From assembly GCF_040869045.1 (NCBI RefSeq), contig NC_090319.1, positions 52,920,779 to 52,984,778 of the forward strand: a stretch of 64,000 nt of DNA. The letters are read 5' to 3'. The notes below the pieces were generated by a model. It searched no databases, was not told where the DNA came from, and was given only the letters and a program-made list of their open reading frames with translations. This document shows, one piece after another, positions 33,201-47,060 of this stretch. The DNA is from Eurosta solidaginis (lineage: Eukaryota; Arthropoda; Insecta; Diptera; Tephritidae). The position numbers were made by a program, and so were the translations under genes. How positions within the stretch are numbered: the stretch's first letter is position 1; each line of letters begins with the position of its first letter.

Positions 33201-35162
33201 TTCGGGATAATTTTGGGACCCTCCCAAGATCATTTCTGGATGGATTTCGGGATCTGTCCGGGATGCCGTCAGGGTCATTTTGGGACTATTAGGTGATCAT
33301 TTGAGGACCTTTTCGGCATCACTTCTGGATGGTTTTCGGTATCCGCTCAGGATCCCGTCGGAATTATTGCGGGACTTTTTCGGGATCATTTGGTGTCCCT
33401 TCCGGCATCATTTCTGGATGGTTTTTGGGAGTCGTCCGGCATCCCGTCGGGTTCATTTCGGGACTTTTTCTCGACTAATACGGCATCATTTGCGGGCACT
33501 TTCGGCATCATTTCCAGATAGTTGTCGGGATCCGTTCGGGATCCCGTCAGGGTCTTTTCGGAACTATTAGGTGATCATTTGAGGACATTTCCGGCATCAT
33601 TTCTGGATAGTTTTCGGGATCCTTTCGGGGTCCAGTCAGGGTCATTTCGGGACTTTTTCGGGATCATTTAGAGATGGCTTTCAGGATTCGTCCGGGAACC
33701 CGTCAGGGTAATTTCTGAACTTTTCCGAGACTATTTCGGGATAATTTTGGGACCTTCCCAAGATCATTTCTGGATGGATTTTGGGATCAGTCCGGGATGC
33801 CGTCAGGGTCATTTTGCTATTAGGTGATCATTTGAGGACCTTTCCGGCATCACTTCTGGATGGTTTTCGGTATCCGATCAGGATCCCCTCGGAATCATTG
33901 CGGGACTTTTTCGGGATCATTTGGGGTCCCTCCCAAGATCATTTCTGGATGGATTTCGGGATCTGTCCGGGATCCCGTCAGGGTCATTTAGGGGTGCGTT
34001 CGAGATCCCGTCAGGGTCATTTCGGGACTTCTTCGGGACTATATCGGGATCATTTCTGGATGGTTTATGGGATCCGTCCATGACCCCTTAAGGGTCATTT
34101 CGGGACTATTAGGTGATCATTTGAGGACCTTTCCGGCATCACTTCTGGATGATTTTTGATATCCGTTCGGGATCCCGTCGGAATCAATGCGGGACTTTTA
34201 CGGAATCATTTGGGATTCCTTCCGGCATCATTTCAGTATGGTTTTCGGGATTTGTCCGGGATCCCGTCGGGGTTATTTCGGGACCTTTTCGGGGCTAATA
34301 CGGGATCATTTGGGGATCCTCTAGGGGTCGTTTCGTGACTTTTTCTGTATTATTTCGGGATCATTTTGGGACCCTTTCGGCATAATTTCTTGATGGTTTG
34401 CCGGATCCATCAGGGTCATTTCGGGACCATTTTGGGATCATTTCGGGACCCTTCCGAGATCATTTCTGGATTCGTCCGGGATGCCGTAGGAGCCATTTCG
34501 GTATTTTTTGTTACTTTTCCGGGATAGTTTTTGCACCCTTCCGGGATCATTTCCGGATCTGTGCGGGATCCCATCTGGGTCAATTCCGGACTATCTCGGT
34601 ATCATTTTGGAATCCTTCCGGAATCATTTCTGTATGGTTTTCGCGATCCATCGTGGATCCCCTCGGAGCCATTTCGGAACTTTTTTTGGAGTTAGTCGGG
34701 ATAATTTAGGGACCCTTCCTGGATATTTTCTGGATGGTGTTTGAGATCCGCCCGGGAGCCCGTCAGGGTCATTTCGGAACCTTTTTGGGATCATTTTGGA
34801 ACACCTTCAGGGATCATTTCTGTGTGGTTCTCTGGATATGTCTAGAATCGTGTCGCTCTCATTTCGGGTTTTTTTGGGACTATTCGGGGAACTTTTGGAG
34901 ACCCTTTCGGGGCATTTCTGGATGGCTTTCGGGATCCGTCCGCGATAGCGTTGGCGTCATTTCGTAGCTTTTTCTGGATAATTTCGGGATCATTTGGGAT
35001 CCTATCAGGTTATCAGCTCATTTAGTTCTTTTTTTTACTCAATTACAAAAATAAAATGCATTAGACAGAAAACAAAATTTTAAACAGATAATAAGCAGGC
35101 TAATGCGAATAGCCCATATATTTAAAATTTTCCTTGCGGACGGGGCCGCGGGTAAAGGCTAG
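30231..35162 (+). mobile_element. Helitron-like element A with 89-bp array
   Basis: Conserved 5' region 30231-31040 (starting TATATTATAAATGG), array 31040 to about 35020, and a 3' tail with 'aggctaatgcgaatagccca', then a GC-rich hairpin GCGG-acgggg-CCGC and the end GGTAAAGGCTAG (35151-35162). A short hairpin about a dozen bases before a CTAG end, followed by T, is the usual 3' signature of Helitrons. The 5' end lacks the usual TC, so Helentron-type or another rolling-circle-like class is possible. No Rep/helicase gene, so non-autonomous. Confidence 0.6.
31040..35020 (+). repeat. 89-bp minisatellite, element A
   Basis: About 45 units. Consensus motifs in order: TTTCTGGATGGTTTTCGGGA, TCCGTCCGGGATCCCGTCGG, GGTCATTTCGGGACTTTTTC, GGGATCATTTGGGG, CCCTTCCGGCATCA. 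Long overlapping ORFs here are a by-product of few stop codons in any frame and are not genes. Confidence 0.95.
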
Positions 35163-38100
35163 TATATTATAAATGGGAAAGTTTGGATGTTAAGATGTTT
35201 GGATGTTTGGATGTTAAGATGTTTGGATGTTTGGATGTTTGGATGTTTGTCCAGACGTTTGTCTTTGTGACTCAATAACGCAAGAACGGCTGGACCGATT
35301 TGGATGAAATTTTGCACACATATAGCCAATAGTCTAGAAGGATCTACTAGCTATATATTTTTCAAACGGGGCGTGGTCCCCGCCCCCTAGGAACAGTTAT
35401 AATTTAATTATTATATTTTTTCGTCTTTGCGACTGAATCACGCCAGAATGGCTACACGGATTTTGATGAAATTTGGGACACAGACAGTAGTCTACTAGCG
35501 AAATTTTTTTCGAACATGGAAAGAGGGGTGGGGGTCCCACGACCCCTTCGAGAAATTATTTTTCATAATTTTTACACATTATAACTTTACGTATACTGGC
35601 CTTCACCAATATCACAGACTCAAGGGGTCAAATAAGTCGAGGGCTTACAAAGTAAGCAGTGACACCCTCCGCCCGCCCGCCCCCTCTTTTATACCCCCTC
35701 TGGTGTAAAATCTATAAATTGTTATAACTCAATATAAATTTTCTCCTAAATCAATAGTTTTTGGTATCTGGTACATACAGAACGAGATCTAGACAATTTT
35801 GGAGGAACGATCAGTGGTCCTCTCCTCTACTCCCGCCATCCGCCCTCCATCAATTGTTTTTATTAGCACGCTTTTATTAGCTTTACCTGTATGTTTCTAT
35901 GTAACTTTTTATTCGCTCCAATGCGCCTGCTGCCTTATTAACATGGTTTTATAATTAGCTTCACCTTATTTGTAATCTCGTAAGGGTCATATCGAGACCC
36001 TCCGGGATCATTTCTGGATGGTTTTCGGGATCGGTCCGGGATTACGCCGGGGTAATTTCGGGACTTTTTCGGGACTATTTCGGGATCATTTTGGGACCCT
36101 TCCGGGATCATTTCTGTATAGTTTTCGGGATCCGTCCGGGATCCCGTCGGGGTTATTTCGGGATCATTTGCGTACCTTCGAGAGATAAATTCTTGATGGT
36201 TTCCGGGATCATTACGGGACTTTTTCGGGGTCAGTTTGGGTCCTTTCCGTAATCATTCCTGGATGGTTTTAGGGATCCGTCCGGGATCCCGTCGGGACCA
36301 TTTCGGGGCTATTTCGGGATCATTAGGGGTATCTTCCGGCATCATTTCTGGATGGTTTACGGGATCCGTCCGGGATCCTGTCGGTGTCATTTCGGAACCA
36401 TTTGGGGTCCATTCCGGCATCATTTCTGGATGGTTTTCGGGATCCGTCCGGGATCCTGTCGGGGTCATTTTGGGACTTTTGCGGGATCATTTGGGGTCTC
36501 TTCCGGCATCATTTCTGGATGGTTTTCGGGATCCGTCCGGGATCCCGTCGGTGTCATTTCGGGACCATTTGGGGTCCATTCCGGCATCATTTCTGGATGG
36601 TTTTCGGGATCCGTCCGGGATCCTGTCGGGGCTATTTTGGGACTTTTGCGGGATCATTTGGGGTCTCTTCCGGCATCATTTCTGGATGGTTTTCGGGATC
36701 CGTCCGGGATCCCGTCGATGTCATTCGGGACTATTACGGCATCATTTGGGGTACCTTCCGGCATCATTTCTAGATGGTTTTCGGGATCCATCCGGGATCC
36801 CGTCGGGGTCATTTCTGAACTTTTTCTCAACTAATACAGGATCATATGGGGAACCTTTCGGCATCATTTCTGGATGGTTTACGGGATCCGTCCGGGATCC
36901 CGTCGGCGTCATTTTGGGACTTTTGCGGGATCATTTGGGGTCTCTTCCGTCATCATTTCTGGATGGTTTACGGGATCCGTCCGGGATCCTGTCGGGGTCA
37001 TTTTGGGACTTTTGCGGGATCATTTGGGGTCTCTTCCAGCATCATTTCTGGATGGTGTTCGGGATCCGTCCGGGATCCTGTCGGGGTCATTTTGAGACTT
37101 TTGCGGGATCATTTGGGGTCTCCTCCGGCATCATTTCTGGATGGTATACGGGATCCGTCCGGGATCCTGTTGGGGTCATTTTCGGACTTTTGCGGGATCA
37201 TTTGGGGTCTCTTCCGGCATCATTTCTGGATGGTTTACGGGATCCGTCCGGGATCCTGTCGGGGTCATTTTGGGACTTTTGCGGGATCATTTGGGGTCTC
37301 TTCCGGCATCATTTCTGGATGGTTTACGGGATCCGTCCGGGATCCTGTCGGGGTCATTTTGGGACTTTTGCGGGATCATTTGGGGTCTCTTCCGGCATCA
37401 TTTCTGGATGGTTTACGGGATCCGTCCGGGACCCTGTCGGGGTCATTTTGGGACTTTAGCGGGATCATTTGGGGTCTCCTCCGGCATCATTTCTGGATGG
37501 TTTTCGGGATCCGTCCGGGATCCCGTCGATGTCATTTCGGGACTATTTCGGCATCATTTGGGGAACCTTACGGTATCAATTCTAGATGGTTTTCGGGATC
37601 CGTCCGGGATCCCGTCGGAGTCATTTCGGAATTTTTTCTCGACTAATACAGGATCATTTGGGGACCCTATCGGCATCATTTCTGGATGGTTTTCGGAATC
37701 CGTCCGCGATCCCGTCAGGGTCATTTCGGGACTATTTTGGGATAATTTGGGGTACCTGCTGGCATCATTTCTGGATGGTTTTCGGTATCCGTCCGGGATC
37801 CCGTCGGTGTCATTTTGGGACCATTTGGGGTCCATTCCGGCATCATTTCTGGATGGTTTTCGGGATCCGTCCGGGATCCTGTCGGGCTCATTTTGGGACT
37901 TTTGCGGGATCATTTGGGGTCTCTCCCGGCATCATTTCTGGATGGCTTTCGGGATCCGTCCGGGATCCTGTCGGGGTCATTTTGGGACTTTTGCGGGATC
38001 ATTTGGGGCCTCTTCCGGCATCATTTCTGGATGGTTTACGAGATCCGTCCGGGATCCTGTCGGGGTCATTTTGGGACTTTTGCGAGATCATTTGAGGTCT

Positions 38101-41100
38101 CTTCCGGCATCATTTCTGTATGGTTTTCGGGATCCGTCCGGGACCCTGTCGGGGTCATTTTGGGACTTTAGCGGGATCATTCGGGGTCTCCTCCGGCATC
38201 ATTTCTGGATGGCTTACGGGATCCGTCCGGGATCCTGTCGGGGTCATTTTGGGACTTTTGCGGGATCATTTGGGGTCTCTCCCGGCATCATTTCTGGATG
38301 GTTTTCGGGATCCGTCCGGGATCCTGTCGGGGTCATTTTGGGACTTTTGCGGGATCATTTGGGGTCTCTTCGGGCATCATTTCTGGATGGTTTACAGGCT
38401 CCGTCCGGGATCCTGTCGGGGTCATTTTGAGACTTTTGCGGGATCATTTGGGGTCTCTTCCGGCATCATTTCTGTATGGTTTTCGGGATCCGTCCGGGAT
38501 CCTGTTGGGGTCATTTTCGGACTTTTGCGGGATCATTTGGGGTCTCTTCCGGCATCATTTCTAGATGGTTTTCGGGATCCGTCCGGGATCACGTTGGAGT
38601 CATTTCGGAACTTTTTCTCGACTAATACAGGATAATTTGGGGACCCTTTCGGCATCATTTCTGGATAGTTTTAGGGATCCGTTCGGGATCCCGACGGGGT
38701 CATATCGGGACCATTTGGGGTACCTACCGGCATCATTTCTGGATGGTTTACGGGATCCGTCCGGGATCCTGTCGGGGTCATTTTGGAACTTTAGCGGGAT
38801 CATTTGGGGTCTCCTCCGGCATCATTTCTGGATAGTTTCCGGATCCGTCCGGGATTCCGTCGGCGTAATTTCGGGACTATTAGGGGGTTATTTGGGGACC
38901 TTTCCGGCATCATTTCTGGATAGTTTTAGAGATCCGTTCGGGATCCCGACGGTGTCATATCGGGACCATTTGGGGTACCTACCGGCATCATTTCTGGTTG
39001 GTTTTCGGGATCCGTCCGGGATCATTTCGGGACTATTTCGGGATCATTTGGGTACCTACCTTCATCATTTCTGGATGATTTTCGGGATCCGTACGGGATC
39101 CCGTCGGGGTCATTTCAGGACTTTTTCGGGATTCGCCCGTGATCCCGGCGGGGTAATTTCGGGACTATTTCGGGATCATTTGGGGTACCTAGATGGATAG
39201 TTTTCGGGATTCGTCCGGGATCCCGTCTGGATCATTTCAGGACTTTTTCGGGATCATTTGGGTTATCCTCCGGCCACTTTTCTAGATGGTTTTTGGTATC
39301 CGTCCGTGATACCGTCAGGGTAATTTCGGGACTATTTGGGGATAACTTGGGAACCTTTCCGGCATCATTTCTGGATAGTTTCCGGGATCCTTCGGGGATC
39401 CCGTCAGGGGGTCATTTCGGAACCCGCGACTAATGCGGGATCATTTGGGGACCCTTTCGCCATCATTTCCGGATGGTTTTCGTGATCCGTCCGGGATACC
39501 GTCAGGGTAATTTCGGGGCTATTTGGGGATAACTTGGGAACCTTTCCGGCATCATTTCTGGATAGTTTCCGGGATCCGTCGGGAATCCCGTCAGGATCAT
39601 TTCGGAACTATAAGGGGATCATTTTATTTTTCATCTTTCTTTAAGGGGATCATTTCACCTTCCAGCATCATTTCTGTATACTTTTGGGGATCCGTCCGGG
39701 ATCCCGACGGGGTCATTTCTGGCCTATTTCGGGATCATTTTGGGGTACCAACCGGCATCATTTCTGGATGATCCGGGATCCGTCCGGGATCCCATCGGGG
39801 GAATTTCGGGAATTTTTCGGGATCATTTGGGGTCCCTTCCGGCATCATTTCTGGATCGTTTTCGGGATCCGTCCGAGATCCCGTCGGGTTTATTTTTTTA
39901 CTTTTTCGGGAAAATGTCAGCGAATTTCGAGACTGTTCTTGGATCATTTGGGGATCCTTCAGGGATAATTTCTGGATGGTTTTCGGGATCCCGTCGGGGT
40001 AATTTCGGGACTTTCACGACTATTTCGGGGTCAGTTGCCCTTAAAGATCATTTCTGGGTGGTTTTCGGGATCCGTCCGGGATCCCGTCAGGTTATTTCGC
40101 GCCTTTTCGGGACTATTTCGGGATCATTTTGGGACCCTTCCGGGATAATTTCTCTATGATTTTCGGGATCTGTTCGGGATCCATTCGTAGTTTTTTCGCG
40201 ACTTTATCTGGGATAAATTGCGGACCCTTTAGAGATCAATTCTGGATGGTTTTCGGTATCGGTCTGGGATCCCCTCAAGGTCATTTCGGGACTTTTTCGG
40301 GACTATTTCGGAATCATTTTGGGACCCCTCCGGCAAAATTTCTGGCGGATTTTCGGGATCTGTCCGGGATCCCGACGGAGTTTTTTCGGGACTTTTTCCG
40401 GACTATTTCTGGATTATTTGCGGACGTTTCAGAGCTCAGTTCTGGATGATTTTCGGGATCTGTCCGGGATCCCATCGGAGTTATTTCGGGGTAATTTTGG
40501 GACCCTTCCAGGATAATTTCTTCATGATTTTCGGGATGGGTCTGAGTTTTTCGTGACTTTCGGGACTATTTCGGGATCATTTGCGGAACCTTCAGAGATC
40601 AATTCTGGATGGTTTGTGGACTTTTCCGGGATCATTTGGGGATCCCTTCAGAGTCATTTCTGGATGGTTTTCGGGATCCCGTCAGGGTCATTTCGGGCCT
40701 TTTTCGTGACTACTATTTCGGAATCATTTTGGGACTCCTCCGGGATAATTTCTGGGCGATTTTCGGGATCATTTGCGGACCGTTCAGGAATCAAATCTGG
40801 ATGGTTTTCGGGATCCGTCCGGGATCCCGTCAGGGTCATTTCGGGACTTTTCGTGACTACTTCGGGATTATTTTGGGACCCTTCCGGCATCATTTCTGGA
40901 TAGTTTTCGAGATTTGTCCAGGATCCCGTCGGCATCATTTCGTGACTATTTGGTGTCATTTAGGAACACTTCCGGGATCATTTTAGGTCTCTTCGAAACC
41001 GGTAATTCAGCACACATGGCCGTGGATTTACGGCAAATTATTCGTAATTAAAATTCGGTATGTTTTATCTTTAATATATCACAGCTTTTTCGTTCTATTT

Positions 41101-41507
41101 TTAAATGAATCCTGTAACGAACTATTACAACTATAATTAAAATTTTTGTAATATTTTAACCAACTAAATACCCGAAAAAGCAACACTGCTTTTATTTAAA
41201 AACTTCTTTTTGGTTTTAGCTAATTGTAGTTTCACTCCTTTGTTCTACGAGTAGTAATAATTTCACCCCTGTCATATCAATTAATTTAACTTAGAAACAA
41301 AATGTATTTTTTTTAATTCGAAAAAAGTGTATTGTACTATTCATGTAAGCGTGCCCATCAGTTCAGTTAGTTTTTTTTTTACTGTATTAAAAAATAAAAT
41401 ACATTGACAGAAAAAATTTTTAAACAGACAACTTGATAAACAGGCTAACGCGAATAGCACATATATTTTATTTTCTCCTTGCGGACGGGGCCGCGGGTAA
41501 AGGCTAG
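35163..41507 (+). mobile_element. Helitron-like element B with 89-bp array
   Basis: Starts directly after the CTAG of element A. 5' region 35163-35975, array 35975-40990 (about 56 repeats), then a longer 3' tail (40990-41507) with unique AT-rich sequence before the same hairpin and CTAG (41504-41507). The middle of this array (36400-38700) is the most homogeneous, with a clean 89-bp period. Confidence 0.6.
35975..40990 (+). repeat. 89-bp minisatellite, element B
   Basis: About 56 units. Period measured at 37212, 37301 and 37390 (89 bp each). A TGTCGGGGTCATTTTGGGAC subtype is amplified in 36430-38560. ORFs of 407 and 429 codons across it have the same repeat in every frame. Confidence 0.95.
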
Positions 41508-44500
41508 TATATTATAAATGGGAAAGTTTGGATGTTAAGATGTTTGGATGTTTGGATGTTTGGATGTTTGTCCAGACGTTTGTCTTTGTGACTCAATAAC
41601 GCAAGAACGGCTGGACCGATTTGGATGAAATTTTGCACACATATAGCCAATAGTCTAGAAGGATCTACTAGCTATATATTTTTCAAAAGGGGCGTGGTCC
41701 CCGCCCCCTAGGAACAGTTATAATTTAATTATTATATTTTTTCGTCTTTGTGACTGAATCACGCCAGAATGGCTACACGGATTTTGATGAAATTTGGGAC
41801 ACAGACAGTAGTCTACTAGCGAAATTTTTTTCGAACATGTAAAGAGGGGTGGGGGTCCCACGACCCCTTCGAGAAATTATTTTTCATAATTTTTACACAT
41901 AACTTTACGTATACTGGCCTTCACCAATATCACAGACTCAAGGGGTCAAATAAGTCGAGGGCTTACAAAGTAAGCAGTGACACCCTCCGCCCGCCCCCCT
42001 TTATCTCCCCCTCTGGTGTAAAATCCATAAATTGTTATAACTCAATCTAAATTTTCTCCTAAATCAATAGTTTTTGGTATCTGGTACATACAGAAGGAGA
42101 TCTAGACAATTTTGGAGGAACGATCAGTGGTCCTCTCCTCTACTCCCGCCATCCGCCCTCCATCAATTGTTTTTATTAGCACGCTTTTATTAGCTTTACC
42201 TGTATGTTTCTATCTAACTTTTTATTCGCTCCAATGCGCCTGCTGCCTTATTAACATGGTTTTATAATTAGCTTCACCTTATTTGTAATCCCGTAATGGT
42301 CATATCGAGACCCTTCCGGGATCATTTCTGGATGGTTTTCGGGATCGGTCCGGGATTACGCCGGGGTAATTTCGGGACTTTTTCGGGACTATTTCGGGAT
42401 CATTTTGGGACCCTTCCGGGATCATTTCTGTATAGTTTACGGGATCCGTCCGGGATCCCGTCGGGGTTATTTTGGAACATTTTCGGGACTATTCCGGAAT
42501 CATTTCGGGACTATTTCGCGATCATTTGGGGACCCTTCCGGCATCATTTCTGGATGGTTTTCGGGATCCGTGCGGGATGTCGTCGGGGTCATATGGGGAC
42601 TTTTTCGGGATCATTTGGGGGCTCTTCCGGCATCATTTCTGGATGGTTTTCGGGATCCGTCCGGGATATCGTCGGGGTCATTTGGGGACTTTTTGGGGAT
42701 CATTTGGGGGCTCTTCCGGCATCATTTCTGGATGTTTTTCGGGATCCGTCCTGGATCTCGTCGGGGTCATTTGGGGACTTTTTCGGGATCATTTTGGGGC
42801 TCATCCGGCATCATTTCTGGATGGTTTTCGGGATCCGTCCGGGATCCCGTCGGGGTCATTTCGGGACTTTTTCGCGACTAATACGGGATCATTTGGGAAC
42901 CCTTTCGGCATCATTTCTGGATGGTTTTCGGGATACGTCCGGGATCCCGTCGGGGTCATTTCGGGACTTTTTCGCGGCTAATACGGGATCATTTGGGAAC
43001 CCTTTCGGCATCATTTCTGGATGGTTTTCGGGATCCGTCCGAGATCCCATTAGGGTAATTTCGGGACTATTAGGGGATCATTTGGGAACCTTTCCGGCAT
43101 CATTTCTGGATAATTTTCGGGATCCGTCCGGGATGCCGACGAGGTCATTTCGGGACTATTTCGGGATAATTTGGGATACCTAATGGCATCATTTCTGGAT
43201 GGTTTTTGGGATTCGTCCGGGATCCCGTCGTGGTCCTTTCGGGACTTTTTTTCGACTAATACGGGATCATTTGCGGACCCTTTCGGCATCATTTCTGGAT
43301 AGTTGTCGGGATCCCGTCACGGTCATTTCGGGACTATTAAGGGATCATTTGAGGACCTTTCCGGCATCATTCCTGTATTGTTTTCGGAATCCTTTCGGGA
43401 TCCCGTCAGGGTCATTTTGGGACTTTTTCGGGGCTAATACGGGATCATTTGGGGATCCTCTAGGGGTCGTTTCGTGACTTTTTCTGTTTTATTTCGGGAT
43501 CATTTGGGGACCCTTCCGGCATAATTTCTTGATGGTTTGCCGGATCCATCAGGGTCATTTCGGGACCATTTTGGGATCATTTGGGGACCCTTCCGAGATC
43601 ATTTCTGGATCCGTCCGGGATGCCGTAGGAGCCATTTCGGAATTTTTTGTTACTTTTCCGGGATAGTTTTTGGACCCTTCCGGGATCATTTCTGGATCTG
43701 TGCGGGATCCCATCTGGGTCATTTCCGGACTATTTCGGGATAATTTTGGGATCCTTCCGGAATCATTTCTGTATGGTTTTCGCGATCCGTCGTTGATTAC
43801 CTCGGAGCCATTTCGGAACCTTTTCTGGAGTATGTCGGGGTCATTTGGGGACTTTTTCGGGATCATTTGGGGCTCTTCCGGCATCATTTCTGGATGGTTT
43901 TCGGGATCCGTGCGGGATCTCGTCGGTGTCATTTGGGGACTTTTTCGGGATCATTTGGGGGCTCTTCCGGCATCATTTCTGGATGGTTTTCGGGATCCGT
44001 CCGGGATATCGTCGGGGTCATTTGGGGACTTTTTCGGGATCATTTGGGGGCTCTTCCGGCATCATTTCTGGATGGTTTTCGGGATCCGTCCAGGATCCCA
44101 TCAGGGTAATTTCGGGACTATTAGGGGATCATTTGTGGACCTTTCCGGCATCATTTCTGGATAATTTTCGGTATCCGTCCGGGATGCCGACGAGGTCATT
44201 TCGGGATTATTTCGGGATCATTTGGGATACCTACCGGCATCATTTCTGGATGGTCTTTGGGATTCGTCCGGGATCCCGTCGGGGTCATTTCGGGACTTTT
44301 TCTCGACTAATACGGGATCATTTGCGGACCCTTTCGGCATAATTTCTGGATAGTTGTCGGGATCCGTTCGGGATCCCGTCACGGTCATTTCGGAACTATT
44401 AGGGGATCATTTGAGGACCTTTCCGGCATCATTTCTGGATAGTTTTGGGAATCCTTTCGGGATCCCGTCAGGGTAATTTCGGGGCTTTTTCGGGATCATT

Positions 44501-47060
44501 TAAGGATGGCTTTCAGGATTCGTCCCGGAACCCGTCAGGGTAATTTCTGGACTTTTCCGAGACTATTTCGGGATCATTTTGGGACCTTCCCAAGATCATT
44601 TCTGGATGGATTTCGGGATTTGTCCGGGATGCCCTCAGGGTCATTTTGGGACTATTAGGTGAGCATTTGAGGACCGTTCCGGCATCACTTCTGGATGGTT
44701 TTCGGTATCCGTTCAGATTCCCGTCGGAATAATTGCGGGACTTTTTCGGGATCATTGGGGTCCCTTCCGACATCATTTCTGGATGGTTTTTGGGATTCGT
44801 CCGGCATCCCGTCGGGGTCATTTCGGGACTTTTTCTCCACTAATACGGGATCATTTGCGGGCCCTTTCGGTATCATTTCTGGATAGTTGTCGGGATCCGT
44901 TCGGGATCCCGTCAGGGTCTTTTCGGAACTATTGGGAGATCATTTGAGGAACTTTCCGGCATCATTTCTGGTTAGTTTTCGGGATCCTTTCCGGCTCCCA
45001 TCAGGGTCATTTCGGGACTTTTTCGGCATCATTTAAGATTGGTTTTCAGGATTCGTCCGGGATCCGTCAGGGTAATTTCTGGACTTTTCCCAGACTATTT
45101 CGGGATAATTTTGGGACCCTCCCAAGATCATTTCTGGATGGATTTCGGGATCTGTCCAGGATGCCGTCAGGGTCATTTTGGGACTATTAGGTGATCATTT
45201 GAGGACCTTTTCGGCATCACTTCTGGATGGTTTTCGGTATCCGCTCAGGATCCCGTCGGAATTATTGCGGGACTTTTCCGGGATCATTTGGTGTCCCTTC
45301 CGGCAATATTTCTGGATGGTTTTTGGGATTCGTCCGGCATCCCGTCGGGTTCATTTCGGGACTTTTTCTCGACTAATACGGGATCATTTGCGGGCCCTTT
45401 CGGCATCATTTCTAGATAGTTGTCGGGATCCGTTCGGGATCCCGTCAGGGTCTTTTCGGAACTATTAGGTGATCATTTGAGGACATTTCCGGCATCATTT
45501 CTGGATAGTTTTCGGGATCCTTTCGGGTCCAGTCAGGGTCATTTCGGGACTTTTTCGGGATCATTTAGAGATGGCTTTCAAGATTCGTCCGGGAACCCGT
45601 CAGGGTAATTTCTGAACTTTTCCGAGACTATTTCGGGATAATTTTGGGACCTTCCCAAGATCATTTCTGGATGGATTTTGGGATCAGTCCGGGATGCCGT
45701 CAGGGTCATTTTGGTATTAGGTGATCATTTGAGACTCCTTTCCGGCATCGCTTCTGGATGGTTTTCGGTATCCGATCAGGATCCCCTCAGAATCATTGCG
45801 GGACTTTTTCGGGATCATTTGGGGTCCCTTCCAAGATCATTTCTGGACGGATTTCGGGATCTGTCCGGGATCCCGTCAGGGTCATTTAGGGGTGCGTTCG
45901 AGATCCCGCCAGGGTCATTTCGGGACTTTTTCGGGACTATATCGGGATCATTTCTGGATGGTTTATGGGATCCGTCCATGACCCCTTAAGGGTCATTTCG
46001 GGACTATTAGGTGATCATTTGAGGACCTTTCCGGCATCACTTCTGGATGATTTTCGGTATCCGTTCGGGATCCCGTCGGAATCAATGCGGGACTTTTACG
46101 GAATCATTTGGGATTCCTTCCTGCATCATTTCTGGATGGTTTTCAGGATTTGTCCGGGATCCTGTCGGGGTTATTTCGGGACCTTTTTATGGGCTAATAC
46201 GGCATCATTTGGGGATCCTCTAGGGGTCGTTTCGTTACTTTTTCTGTATTATTTCGGGATCATTTTGGGACCCTTTCGGCATAATTTCTTGATGGTTTGC
46301 CGGATCCATCAGAGTAATTTCGGGACCATTTTGGGATCATTTGGGGACCCTTTCGAGATCATATCTGGATCCGTCCGGGATGCCGTAGGAGCCATTTCGG
46401 GATTTTTTGTTACTTTTCCGGGATAGTTTTTGCACCCTTCCGGGATCAGTTCTGGATCTGTGCGGGATCCCATCTGGGTCAATTCCGGACTATTTCGGGA
46501 TCATTTTGGAATCCTTCCGGAATCATTTCTGTATGGTTTTCGCGATCCGTCGTTGATTCCCTCGGAGCCATTTCGGAACTTTTTCTGGAGTTAGTCGGGA
46601 TAATTTAGGGACCCTTCCTGGATATTTTCTGGATGGTTTTTGAGATCCGCCCGGGAGCCCGTCAGGGTCATTTCGGAACCTTTTCGGGATCATTTTGGAA
46701 CACCTTCAGGGATCATTTCTGTGTGGTTCTCTGGATACGTCTAGAATCGTGTCGCTCTCATTTCGGGTTTTTTGGGACTATTCGGGGAACTTTTGGAGAC
46801 CCTTTCGGGGCATTTCTGGATGGTTTTCGTGATCCGTCCGCGATAGCGTTGGGGTCATTTCGTAGCTTTTTCTGGATAATTTCGGGATCATTTGGGAACC
46901 TATCAGGTTATCAGCTCATTTAGTTCTTTTTTTTACTCAATTACAAAAATAAAATGCATTAGACAGAAAACAAAATTTTAAACAGATAATAAGCAGGCTA
47001 ACGCGAATAGCCCATATATTTAAAATTTTCCTTGCGGACGGGGCCGCGGGTAAAGGCTAG
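41508..47060 (+). mobile_element. Helitron-like element C with 89-bp array
   Basis: Starts directly after the CTAG of element B. 5' region 41508-42290, array 42290-46915, tail and CTAG at 47057-47060. The order of variant repeats in the array matches element A (for example 31800-34970 against 43140-46900), so A and C are copies of one array. Confidence 0.6.
42290..46915 (+). repeat. 89-bp minisatellite, element C
   Basis: About 52 units with the variant order of element A. No gene. Degenerate repeats toward the right end carry 'ggttctctggatacgtctag'. Confidence 0.93.

Noticed and set aside
25514..34709. Many overlapping 150-270-codon ORFs
   Set aside because: Same minisatellite effect, duplicated threefold by the tandem units.
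36236..38430. ORFs of 407 and 429 codons on the plus strand
   Set aside because: They lie in the 89-bp array; all three forward frames give the same repeating peptide because stop codons are rare in the unit. No start context, domain or composition argues for a gene.
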